64,000 nucleotides of DNA from Desmodus rotundus. Lineage: Eukaryota; Chordata; Mammalia; Chiroptera; Phyllostomidae. The notes below the pieces were generated by a model. It saw nothing but the letters and a program-made list of their open reading frames with translations. It searched no databases and was not told the DNA's origin. A program made the translations under genes and the position numbers. Shown here one piece after another: positions 23,449 through 33,035 of this stretch. The DNA lies in contig NC_071396.1 of the NCBI RefSeq assembly GCF_022682495.2, positions 22,999,735 to 23,063,734 of the forward strand, in the 5' to 3' direction. How positions within the stretch are numbered: position 1 is the stretch's first letter; every line of letters begins with the position of its first letter.

Positions 23449-23620
23449 CTGACAGAGAAGGAAGTGAGGCACAGAGAGATTAAGGTTTAAAAATGAACAG
23501 ATTAAGAGATTAAGACATTAAGGCACAGAGAGATTAGCTTCTCAGACTCACTCAGATGGCAAGGGGCAGAGTTGAGGCCCTCCACCCGGCTCAGCACCCT
23601 TCGCCCTGCAAACCTGCCTG
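23330..23620 (-). repeat. MIR SINE, antisense, disrupted by poly-C
   Basis: 'gggcccttctctaaacctgcacacatattaatgcatttcgtccttacaacagg' and, after the poly-C, 'gacagagaaggaagtgaggcacagagagatta' are antisense MIR. The 'aggcacagagagatta' motif occurs twice, about 65 bases apart, with 'agattaagagattaagacatta' between, showing local tandem rearrangement. Confidence 0.8.
23416..23457. repeat. C42 homopolymer
   Basis: Forty-two uninterrupted cytosines (counted directly), within a MIR where the family has a short 'atcccc' stretch. The opposite strand is G42. Exceptionally long for a mononucleotide C run. Confidence 0.97.
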
Positions 23621-23739
23621 CCACGGCCCCCGGCTTCCCACTCCCATCTCTCCAGGCTGCTGCCGCCAACAGTTCCTTGCATATCTTAAAAAAAAAAAAG
23701 TTACATGGCCGTTATACACTTACATACACACATGCACAT

Positions 23740-24042
23740 AGATAGCATATATAGGTGTGTATATATACATGTACATAACATAGATACGTCGTCTTTCTTT
23801 CTTCCGACAGATAAAGAGCATTGATACTTTTCCCTAGTGCACCAAATACAAGAATGCGATCTCATCTCAATTCATCTAGAGCTGTCTCCTTTTTTAACAT
23901 CTGCAGGGTTTTTCTTCCATTGTGTAAACTATAATTTGTAAGCTACTGCCTACTGATTCACATTTAGGTGGTTCCCATTATCTTATTACTACAGTTGCAG
24001 TAAATATTCTTGTAGACACACCGTTTTGCACAAATGAAGCTG
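23740..24042 (-). mobile_element. L1 3' end, antisense (left part, split by LTR)
   Basis: 'cttccattgtgtaaactataatttg', 'ctgattcacatttaggtggttcccattatcttattactacagttgcagtaaatattcttgtag' is the antisense of an old L1 3' end. It stops where a MaLR-like LTR begins and resumes after it at 24625. Confidence 0.7.
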
Positions 24043-24624
24043 TGACTGGTAGACTCCCCACCCCCAAGATGTTCACGCTCTCCTCTCTGGAATTTGTGAA
24101 TAAGTTACCTTATGAGGCACAGGGGACTTTGTAGATAATAGAATTAGGGTTCCGGACTGCGACAGAGGGAGTCTATCCTGGAGTCTCTGGGGGTACGGTC
24201 TGATCACATGGGCTTTTCCTGCTGGGGGCAGGAGCGAGGAGGGGACGCCAGAGAGACTAGGCCCAGGAGAAGGACGCAACCCGCCACTGCCGGCTCTGAG
24301 GGTGGAGGGGACCACGAGCCAGGGGGTGTGGACAGCCTCTGAAAGCTGAGAACGAGACAGCCAGCAAGGAAGCAGGGGCCTCAGGGCTGTAACCTCATGG
24401 AACTGAAATCTGCAGACACCTTGAGTGAGCCTGGAAATGGCTCCTCCCCGAGAGCCTCCTTGTAAGAGCCCGGGCGGCAGAGCCCTAGATTTCAGCCTTG
24501 GGGGCCCCAAAGCAAAGAAACCAGCTGAGCCTGTCTGAGCTACAGAACTGTGACATGATAAATCTGTGTTACTGTAAACACTGCATTGGTGGCAATCTGT
24601 TACGGAAGCAATAGGAAATGAATA
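24043..24624 (+). mobile_element. MaLR-like LTR inserted in L1
   Basis: 'tgactggtagactccccacccccaagatgttcacgc' start; 'ttaccttatgaggcacaggggactttgtagat'; 'gctgagaacgagacagccagcaagg'; 'cagaactgtgacatgataaatctgtgttactgtaaacactgcattggtggcaatctgttacggaagcaatagg' end. This is the MLT1/MaLR arrangement, with AATCTG-type decay of the polyA signal. The 239-residue minus frame (24073-24792) is an antisense shadow of this LTR plus L1. Confidence 0.75.
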
Positions 24625-24815
24625 TACTGCTGAATAGCTACCGGTAGATTGCGGAGACAGAGGGCAGATGCTTTTAACATTTTGATAGATCTTGTCAAAT
24701 TGCTCTCCTTGGAAGTGTAACCAATTTACAATCTTTCTGGTTATACATGAGAGGCTGCTCCCTAGCTCCTCACCCACCCAGCATGGAATCAAGCTTTTTG
24801 ATCTTTGCTAATCAG
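24625..24815 (-). mobile_element. L1 3' region, antisense (right part)
   Basis: 'attttgatagatcttgtcaaattgctctccttggaagtgtaaccaatttacaatc ... tgagaggctgctccctagctcctcaccc ... caagctttttgatctttgctaatcagg' continues the same antisense L1 that stops at 24042. Confidence 0.75.
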
Positions 24816-25385
24816 GTCCAGGAAGTTGTCTTGAACCTGCAGTTACCTGGCAAGAATGTGGCTTCAATGTAGCTTCTTTGTTTACTTGGAATCCTTTGGG
24901 TCTGGGCAGGTTCCTGATGGAAAAGGCCGGGCTCTCTTGCGGGGGTGGGGGGGGGGGTTACTGTCACACAGGTTCAGCTTTTGCTTCTGTGCAATGACAG
25001 GTAAATTCAGAAGGTCCTGGGATTGGCCCCAGCTGGGGCAGGGGAGCTTGGGGCCACCAGGTGTCAAGCAAGCCAAGGGGGAATAGTCAGTGACCCAGGT
25101 GCAGCTGGGCACAGAGGAGTCCAGGTGTCTCCTTGGGGGCAAGGGGAGGACAAAGGCAGCCTGAGGCCAGCTGCAAAAGATGGGGTGCAGGGCCCATGTC
25201 TGTGAGGCCGAGCCTGGGAGCCCTGAGACAGTGCTGTGCAGAGTATGAAGCTTTCTGAAGAGCGCCAAGGCCAGGCCCAGTGTGACCCAGTGTGATCCGG
25301 CTGTGAACAGCAGGAGCGGGGGTGCTGGTGCCAGGGCACTCGAAGGGGAGCCTGGGCCAGGCTGACTCAGGAACAGGAGTGCAGC
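24816..25385. other. Unassigned GC-rich sequence
   Basis: No gene; the 188- and 167-residue minus frames at 24882-25590 are overlapping shadows partly driven by the CA/TG repeat. An 11-G run lies near 24947. Confidence 0.4.
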
Positions 25386-25532
25386 ATGTGTGTGTGTATG
25401 AGCATGCACACAAGCATATGTACACATGTTTGTGGTGTGTGCGTGCACACGTGTTCACACACATGAGCACATATGTGAATGGTATGTCTGTACACACACA
25501 TGCACATCTGTATGCACACACACACATTGGAG
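25386..25532. repeat. Imperfect TG/CA alternating purine-pyrimidine tract
   Basis: About 145 bases of interrupted TG, CA, CATG and GCAC units on the same strand, with inverted TG...CA blocks. Such alternating purine-pyrimidine DNA favours Z-DNA and cruciforms. Confidence 0.9.
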
Positions 25533-26471
25533 AGTGAGAACACACGAGTGCCCTGAACTTGGTAGGTACGTGGCAAATGATCACGATCACTTCTGAATTA
25601 ATTAAACCACATCTGAAAAATTACCTAGTGCAACCACTTCAGCTCACAGATAGAAAACCCGGGCTTGGGAAAGGCCGGTCACATGCCCAGGCCACAAAAG
25701 AAGCAAACTCTGAGTCCCTCGGGGCCAGCAGGGTGCATTCTCACCCTGCCCACCCCGTGCCTAGAGGCCCAGGGACAAGGACAAGCCCTCTGGAAGAGGA
25801 CAGGGCGGGCACTCCCCTGCTGGCCCCTGAGCAGTAGCAGGGCCTGTCCCGGGGGTGGTTACAATGCTCTCCTTGTGTGAAGATGGTAGACAATGCTGTG
25901 AAAAAAAAACAGCACTGAAATAATAAGATCACACTGAAAAGAAAAACACAGTCTTTAGAGAAGTAAGAAGGACCCAGCATTAGAGACAGACATAGTTAGG
26001 AAGCCGGTTACAGTACGTGAATATGGACCCAGGAGGATCATTCTGCTGATCCTATTTCAATGTTCAAATCAGTTTGAGTTTCTTCTAAGATTTTGCTTCA
26101 ATGCTCATTTTTAGGAAACATTTTCTTATAAAAGAGTTTTTAAATAGAACCATATTGTAGATCCATCAATACGAGAACCGGTTTTCAGTAAATAATTTTA
26201 ATCATCATAATTTGCTCTCAAATTCATCTTGAGTTAGCAGATAAATTGTATGATTACGTACCAACACCTCTCTCACGCTTCCTCCTGCGTTCTCTCTCCC
26301 CAGGCTCTGGTGGTCTGAGCTCTCATCCCCCTCAAAGCCTCCCTCCCCATCACCAACGTGCTTCACAGACAGTGCAGGGGAGGCCTGTCCACACAAGCTG
26401 TGTCACGGACTGTATAGCTTTATGCCTCTTCTTTCCTAGTCTCTGAGGCACGTGGATTCAACAGATTTATT
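25533..26471. other. Unassigned; AT-rich block at 26020-26250
   Basis: No repeat or gene named. Bases 26020-26250 are AT-rich with several ATTA/TAAT cores and are a candidate conserved noncoding element. Confidence 0.3.
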
Positions 26472-26565
26472 GTTTTCTTCCTTCCTTCCTCCCTTCCTCC
26501 CTTCCTCACCTTCCTCTCTTTTCTTTCTTACCTTACCTTTCCTTTTCTTTCCTTTCTTTCTTTCT
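26472..26565. repeat. (CTTC)n/(CTTT)n polypyrimidine tract
   Basis: Almost pure pyrimidine over ~95 bases with CTTC, CCTT and CTTT units; capable of triplex (H-DNA) formation. Confidence 0.95.
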
Positions 26566-26569
26566 ACAA

Positions 26570-28090
26570 ATCACTTTCCCATGTTCCCAGTGCTGCTGGC
26601 TCCCAGAGAATGGAGTCATGACCCCTACCCTCAAGAAACTCACTCATTGGTTCTTGTTTGGGGGAAACTGCCCCGAGATATGCTGCTCCTCCTCCGGGCA
26701 CATGGCACAGCAGACTGCGGGACAAGTGACGCTGGATGCACATGGCCCGCATTCCCCAGGTCACTTATCTACAGAAAATACAAAGGGAAGAACAATTACA
26801 GACACACCCTCGCAGGCACATTTAGTCACCAAGGTGACTGACGTGGTGAGTCACATACACAATCCTGCTGGCCCTGTGCCCACGGGCTTGGGGTGAGTGC
26901 CTCCTCCTCGGTCACTCTCTCATCTGCCAGCTGCTACTGCCACCTCCCCACCCATCCCCAGCTGTTGCAGCCAGCAAGGCCCTTAGTCCCGATTGCCTGG
27001 GCTCTATCCTCACTCTTGCAGGTGGCAGCACAGTGTCACCTCTGGGTTCTGAGAAGCCACAGTCCTGGCCACTAGGCCATTCCATCTACCTCTGCCCTGG
27101 GCTGGGTTATCTTTCACAAGCCTGGGTTAGACCTGCCATGGCCCCAGGGTTGCGCCACTGACACAGATGAATATACACCCCCTCCCCTTCAAGGTGCCTT
27201 GGCCCTCTGCTTCCCCCGTACTCCAGCTAATGCCTGGCCTCACCGTTCGCACCTTCACCAGACAGTCCCACCAGGTTACCACCCCCCCCACACACACAAC
27301 TCCCTGGCTGTGTGGGACTCAGTTTCTGGCCAGGACCCCAAAACTGAGGCCTCTTCATTCCCGCACCAGCGGGCTGGGTGGTTATTTCACAAGCTCTCTT
27401 TGGTTCCCGGTCCCCTAGTCTTTTTAAAGGCTGGGGTTCTGCCTTGTTTCATCGGGATGCTAGTCCATATCATCACAAGAAACATATCTAAAAAACCCTG
27501 CAGTGCTAGCTACTATAAAAAGGAAATTAAATGTATGAAAGTCTGTTAGGAATTTTGAAAGAAATCAACAGGGAAATGGGAGGGTAGAGAACAAAGGCTG
27601 AGGGGGCCCAGCACTGACATTGGGGAGGTCGTGCCCAGGTGTGTGTGGTCAAGGGGCAGAGGGAGCTCGCCTCTTCTTCCCCAGGTGTCTGGGGTGGCCT
27701 CTGCCCCTAAGCAGTGGGTAAGAGCGATGGGTGAGAACACGTTTGGGACATGCATTACCGTTCTACGGAGACACTTGACATGCACGTGGACCTGCAGGCT
27801 TATTTCTGTATGTACCTGGGCCTCCAAGTAACCTCAGCCCCAGGGCCAGAACCCCTGCTCGAACACACTAGTTCCATCACTGATGCGGTTCACAGGGGGC
27901 TGTGCAAAGTGCATGAACTCGGCAACACCAAGGTCAAGCCCAAGGTCGGCCCCAAGGCTCAGGAACTGTGAGCCTTGGCCAAGGGCCCTCGGGGCCTCCG
28001 GAATTGTGTCTTGTTTTTATTCCTTTCATCTTCTTTGGGCATGTTTTCTGACTTCTGGACAGTAACCGTATCTTACCTGAAATTTTTTAG
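26570..28090. other. Unassigned sequence
   Basis: Several 90-130 residue frames on both strands, none with a domain. No repeat is recognised apart from short CA runs near 27290. Confidence 0.35.
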
Positions 28091-28134
28091 AGTTATTTTT
28101 GAAGGTGAAACTTCTTTCGATTTTATTTATCATC

Positions 28135-28375
28135 CTCTTAAATATGACTGAGTACATCCCGGGCCCTATTCCAAGCACGTTTCAGCCAATCTTCACAACA
28201 GCACTATTTATAAGCTGTTACTTATTACCTCTGTTTTACAGATGAGGAAAATCAGGCTCAGAGAGATTAAGTGATTTGCCCAAGGTCACACAGCGAGCAA
28301 GAGGAGAGCCAGAATCTGAATCAGCTGGTCTGGCCCCAAGGCCCCTGTTTCTAACTCCGAAGCCATGCGGCCTTA
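28135..28375 (-). repeat. MIR SINE, antisense, near complete
   Basis: 'ccctattccaagcacgtttcagccaatcttcacaacagcactatttataagctgttacttattacctctgttttacagatgaggaaaatcaggctcagagagattaagtgatttgcccaaggtcacacagcgagcaagaggagagccagaatctgaa' matches antisense MIR through its core. Confidence 0.92.
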
Positions 28376-28379
28376 TACA

Positions 28380-29310
28380 TGGAAAAGACTGATATGGCTG
28401 GAGGAAAGGTGTTAGAAAGATATTCAAGGGGTTGTAGTAACTGAGCATTTGGGAGCCGGAGCAGAGACAGCATGGGAACGTTTTCCCTCCCAGGATGCCG
28501 GTGAGGAGGCCTCTGGAGGTCACGGGCTCTCCGCTCCAGAGAAGACATGGGACCCTGGCTCTAGGGCACCAGTAGAGAAGTCCCCTGTGGCTAGTTGGCA
28601 AACGTGGTGGAAAAGAGATAAGAATATGGCCAAGTGGTCGACTGCTGCTGGGAGAAGGACAAGGACAACAAGACCCTGTCAAGAGGTGGGCCTGGGAACA
28701 ACGGAGGCTGGGGGCGGGGGGGCGGTCTGAGAGCAACACACGGTGGAAAAGAAGGGATAGAAAAAATAACGATTGACTGTTAGCGTTTATGAGAAATAGA
28801 TGCAACCTCATCTAAACCCATCTCCGTTTATCTGGGCGTTGTCTGCAATCACACACCACTTCTGAGTCCCTTTATGAAGCGCTGCTGTAGGAATTACCGA
28901 GTTCACAGCTGCGCAGGCCCTCCAGCCACCTAGAAAATGCTTCTGTGTCTCATCAGTCCCCGCTGGAAAGTGATGCACCCGGAGGCCACGTTCTTCATTA
29001 ACTCTTCCCAGGGAGAAGGCTGGCTGGGCGCGCTGACTCCCCTGGCCCTCCGACCGCGAGATGGATTGGGGCACCCGCAGAACACTCATGAGAACAAACG
29101 GTTTGGCCTTTGCCCCCTCCCAGCATCTTTCGTGGTCACTGTGTTCCTCCCTGCCTTGCCAAGGAGTCTCTGTGTGGGTGAACCGCTCATTCTTTTCCAG
29201 GAGGAAATTAAAGTCATAATCGTTTCTTTATTTTCACTCAGCAAAGGAAGCGCTGTATTATTGCATCCAGGCAAAGAGAACTTGGCATCACTCTGGTCGT
29301 GTCTTCATTT
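28380..29310. other. Unassigned sequence
   Basis: No confident feature. A G-rich 'gggggcgggggggcgg' lies near 28711. The 196-residue plus frame at 28937-29527 runs into a SINE and is not a gene. Confidence 0.35.
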
Positions 29311-29320
29311 AGGACTCACT

Positions 29321-29525
29321 TTTTTTTTTAGATTGTATTTATTTACTTTTAAAGAGGGGGAAGGGAAAAAGAAAGAGAGGGAGAGACACACCAATGTGAG
29401 AGAGAAACATCGGTTGCTCTCATCTGCGCTCCGACCGGGGACCAAACCGGCAACCCAGGTACCCAGACTGCTTTTGCCAGATGATGCCCAACCAACCAAG
29501 CCACACCGCCACAACGGCCAGGGCT
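29321..29525 (-). mobile_element. VES-type SINE, antisense, with perfect 10-bp target duplication
   Basis: Antisense VES SINE from its poly-T/A-rich tail ('ttttttttta gattgtatttatttacttttaaagaggggg') to the reversed head ('ccacaacggccagggct'). The exact direct repeat 'aggactcact' at 29311-29320 and 29526-29535 marks the insertion. Confidence 0.95.
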
Positions 29526-29539
29526 AGGACTCACTGTTT

Positions 29540-30045
29540 TGTCCTTAGCCTGTGAGTGGGGTTTTCTTGGATCTTTACTTCCTTTGTGTCTTCTGAGTTC
29601 CATTTATTCCTTTTTATTTGTTGTCACGGTGCAGCTGAGTTTGGGGACTTTGGTTATTTATATGTACTTTTAAATCAATATGTAGTTTTCCTGCCCTAAA
29701 CAATATCTAAAATAGATTTTCTTTTGGCAAGAGAGAAAAATGTGACTTATTACGAGAGCTTGATAAGCTACATATATTCGACCGTAAAGGATAAATAACA
29801 TCCACGGTGTTCTTGACTAATAACTTGTCTCAAGTGGAATTTATGGCTTTCGATAAATTAATGATCTTGTTTGACAGATTAATTAAGTTACTCTCCTGAG
29901 CTCATAGAAAAGCAGGTTGATCCAAATGGTTCCAGTATCCTTTGTAGTTCTCAGAAACAATTTATTTTCCCTTTTGCTGGAAGAAAAAGCAGACTCCTGG
30001 AGCAGGAAATAGATGACTCTGGCCCTCTGAGTTCTAAAACAACAG
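29540..30045. other. Unassigned; AT-rich candidate regulatory block
   Basis: Bases 29690-29900 are AT-rich with repeated TAAT/ATTA cores ('gataaattaatgatc', 'gacagattaattaag'), typical of homeodomain-bound conserved elements. No coding signal. Confidence 0.3.
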
Positions 30046-30049
30046 AACA

Positions 30050-30238
30050 GCCCTGGCCGGGTAGCTTGGTTGGTTAGAGCATCATCCCAATACGCCAAGG
30101 CTGCAGGTTCAACCCCTAGTCGGGGTACTTACAAGAAGGAACCAATGAATGAATAAATAAGTGGAACAACAAATCGATGTTTTCTCCTCTCTCTTCTTCC
30201 CTGTCTCTCTCTATAAAATCAACAAATAAAAAGAAGAA
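30050..30238 (+). mobile_element. VES-related tRNA-derived SINE, plus strand
   Basis: Head 'gccctggccgggtagcttggttggttagagcatc' carries the Pol III A box, and 'ggttcaacccc' near 30106 the B box. The body 'aaccaatgaatgaataaataagtggaacaacaaatcgatgtttt' and CT-rich end 'ctctctctataaaatcaacaaataaa' are a distinct VES subtype from the other copies here. Confidence 0.92.
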
Positions 30239-30244
30239 GAGAGG

Positions 30245-31735
30245 CAATGTGGGTGATGGGCCCAGGCTGGGTGACCATAGTTAGCATCCTGGATTGGTGG
30301 ACAAGTGCCCGCGATGCCATAAGCAGCTTTGGTTAGAAGCTCAATGCTGTTCACGTGCCAAATCCCCAGGAGAAGGGGTGAAAAGGAAGAGAAGAGGCAG
30401 AGACGTGGCCATCACAGCCTTCATCAGACAAGTGCCCTGTGTCCCCTGGGTTAGTTCAGCATTGAAAGGTGGTATGGGGAGGGGGGGTGGGGGGTAATGC
30501 CAAAACTCTGTCTTTTTGGAAAGCAGGAGAATGAACACACACCCAAGCAGGCAGTGCAGGGCTCCTCACCAGATACCTTTATTGTCACCACGATCCCCAA
30601 ACCCCTCACCCCCAAATATCACTGCAACCAAGAACCGCAAAAGAGAGCCACTGGCCTCTGGAAGACATACTCAGCAGAGGGAGTTCCTCTTCCAGGACGC
30701 CAGCATGGCTGGATTTCATTAATGCTTCCATTTGATTCAACGAGAAAACACCTTCTATGTGCCAGGCACAGCTGGAGGTCCAGGGAAACCAGATGAGCCC
30801 ACAGTCACCACGGGCCACGTTACCTGCATGCTGTTTGTCTGCCCTTCCCTTCCCCACTCAGGGGAGGCCGAGGGGTCCGGGCGGGTGGAAGCGTCTCTCT
30901 GAGATTTCAGAGGAGTGAGGGCCTACTCCCTTCTGACCCACAGAGACCTGAGCAGAGAGCTCATCTATCACCTACAATCCAAAGGAGGACAGGGTGGGGG
31001 AGATTGAGGGAGAGGGCGAGGGAGGGAGAGGGAGAAAGGGAGACTGCTTTGGCCTCTGGATCTAGTTTTCCCAATTCAGACAGAGCTCCCAGACTTGCCT
31101 GTGACTTGAGCTCCTCTGAGGGGAGTCTCTGAGTTTCCAGTCCTGCCTCTTACTGCCGCTGAGGTGTGAGATGAACTCCGTGCCGGTCCAGGTGAGGAGC
31201 TCCTGGGGACTCCCCTGGGCTTCCCAGGAAAGCAGAGCAGAGCAGGGACCTTATCTGCTGGGAGAAGCCAAGGCAAACCCAGAGGGAAGGACAGCGAATA
31301 AGAAAAGACACACCCGAACCAGGAGCAAATGCTGACTGGATAGACACTTTGGTGTCTCAGGCCCAAACCCCCAAACCCCACCCTGAGATGTCGGTGCATT
31401 GACACTAACCCCCCTGGGAGCATTTGCACCCGATGCTTCTGCCTCAGAATACTGTTGATTTTACATAAGTTCGGGGGTAAACCCTGCCTCTCACTCCGGC
31501 GTTCTGGTGACTGTTGAAACACCTGTGTGTACCCGGAGCCGTGCCTGGCTTCACTCAGAAAAGCACGCTGCTGGTTGAATTGAATTGACCTTTTGGTTCT
31601 ATGACGAAGTTAATTATTGGTACAGACAATCCAATTATACACATTGACACAGCCTATAATGAACTCTATTGTCTGCGGTAGGTAGAACTTCAAATATATT
31701 TCTTTTCTCAGCCCCATTTTCCTCCTAGGTTGGGA
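30245..31735. other. Unassigned sequence
   Basis: No gene recognised. A purine-rich stretch (gggaga/gagg units) lies at 30995-31045. Bases 31590-31690 are AT-rich and repeat-free, a weak candidate conserved element. Confidence 0.35.
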
Positions 31736-31739
31736 CGAG

Positions 31740-32360
31740 CGAGTGGAAAATATCTGGTACCATCAGAAAAAGGGACGCCCCTTGTAGCATTGTGAATTAT
31801 AGCAAAACATTGTTGATAACACAAATATGCATCAAGAGGATTAAATATAGTACACCGAGACACAGTATTTAAAAAGATGCAGTTTATACTTTGGCATGGA
31901 AAGCTGTCTGTATACATATGCCAGTGTAATGTGTGTGTGTGTGTGTGCATATATCCCATTTCACAGATATATATATTTGCAACATGGGAATAATGCCAAC
32001 GTAATATATGTATATTATGTATATATATTACATATATAAATACATATACAAATATATACATATGTTACATATATATTTGTGACATGGGAATAAGACTGGG
32101 TTACTCGACAACATGGACACCACGAGCCCATTTTACATGTGTGTTCATGCATGTGTGTTGACACACACATAGAAGAATTCAGCCACTCGATAAGAGTAAT
32201 CTCTGGTAGAAGGTGGGGAAGGGATGTGAAGAGATGATTTACTGGGAGGCCTTTACTTTGTATTTACATGTTTTGGTAGTGCTTTATTTTTGCTTTATAA
32301 CAAGTGTGCATTTTTTTAATCATTTAAAAACTCTAATAAACATTGACCTATTGGAAAAAA
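31740..32360 (+). mobile_element. Old L1 3' end carrying TG and AT expansions
   Basis: 'tttaaaaagatgcagtttatactttggcatggaaagctgtctg', then after the simple repeats 'gtaatctctggtagaaggtggggaagggatg' and 'gcctttactttgtatttacatgttttggtagtgctttatttttgctttataacaagtgtgcattttttt'. The order is that of old L1M-type 3' ends; simple-sequence DNA has grown inside it. Confidence 0.7.
31928..32100. repeat. (TG)n plus AT-rich palindromes and a 100-bp duplication
   Basis: TG run at 31930-31947; hairpin-capable 'gtaatatatgtatatta...tatatattac' near 32002-32032. 'atatatatttgcaacatgggaataa' ending near 31993 recurs as 'atatatatttgtgacatgggaataa' exactly 100 bases downstream. Confidence 0.9.
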
Positions 32361-32675
32361 GTAAGGTCCTCATTTTGTGTGTGAATATAATCTACATAAA
32401 TCCCCTATCACTGGCCTTGACCTTAGAAAGGGTTTCGCTAACATTTCTACTATGATAGAGCGAACACCTCTTTCCTTCATGTTGCCCTGACTACACGTCC
32501 TCTTTATGTAAATGTTTCTTTCTCAGTGAAGAAACTGAGCTTTTCCCTGGACTCTCTCTCTCTTCCTGAATGGTCCTGCCCTTCCCACAACACCCCCCAT
32601 GCTGCACCTCTTCCCTGTTTGACTTGGTCCTTAGAACAGTACTGTCTTATGTTGTATTACTTCCTTTTTGCCATG
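32361..32675. other. Unassigned sequence
   Basis: Nothing recognised; may include degraded L2 upstream of the L2 end that follows. Confidence 0.4.
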
Positions 32676-32820
32676 TGGCTGTCTCCTCCCTGCTCGTGCA
32701 TTCACTCTGAGAGGTCAGGGCACTTGAGTCCCCTTTGCTCACAGCTGCCTCCCTAGCTCCTACAATAGGCCTGGCACATAGAGGGCATCAACAAACATTT
32801 GTGAAATGAACAGATGAATC
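32676..32820 (+). repeat. L2 LINE 3' end
   Basis: 'ctccctagctcctacaataggcctggcacatagagggcatcaacaaacatttgtgaaatgaacagatgaa' is the L2 3' terminus. Confidence 0.78.
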
Positions 32821-32892
32821 ACACAGTTACTGCAGAGGGTGGATAAGGTCACGGGACCCGAGTCTGTGGACTCCAGAAGCACAGGTGTGTTG

Positions 32893-33035
32893 TGATTTAA
32901 AGGCACGGCTCCAGCATTGGGCTGGCCAGACGTGGACCTGGGCTTCCTGTTACAGGCTGAGTTACCCTGGCAAGTTCTTTCATCCCTCTGAGTTTAAGAT
33001 TCCTTGTCTATAAAATGTAAATACACAGTCTCCAA
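32893..33035 (+). repeat. MIR SINE
   Basis: 'acggctccagcattgggctggccagacgtggacctgggcttcctgttacaggctgagttaccctggcaagttctttcatccctctgagtttaagattccttgtctataaaatg' follows MIR in sense orientation. Confidence 0.85.

Noticed and set aside
24073..24792. 239-residue minus-strand open frame, the longest in the window
   Set aside because: It crosses a MaLR-like LTR and part of an antisense L1, has no domain, and is explained by repeat content.
24882..25590. 188- and 167-residue minus-strand frames with Cys/His-rich ends
   Set aside because: The Cys/His content comes from translating a TG/CA repeat, not from a zinc-binding protein.
28937..29527. 196-residue plus-strand open frame
   Set aside because: Its last third is translated antisense VES SINE; the rest has no domain.
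30050..30125. tRNA gene
   Set aside because: A and B boxes are present but belong to the head of a tRNA-derived SINE; the cloverleaf is not maintained.
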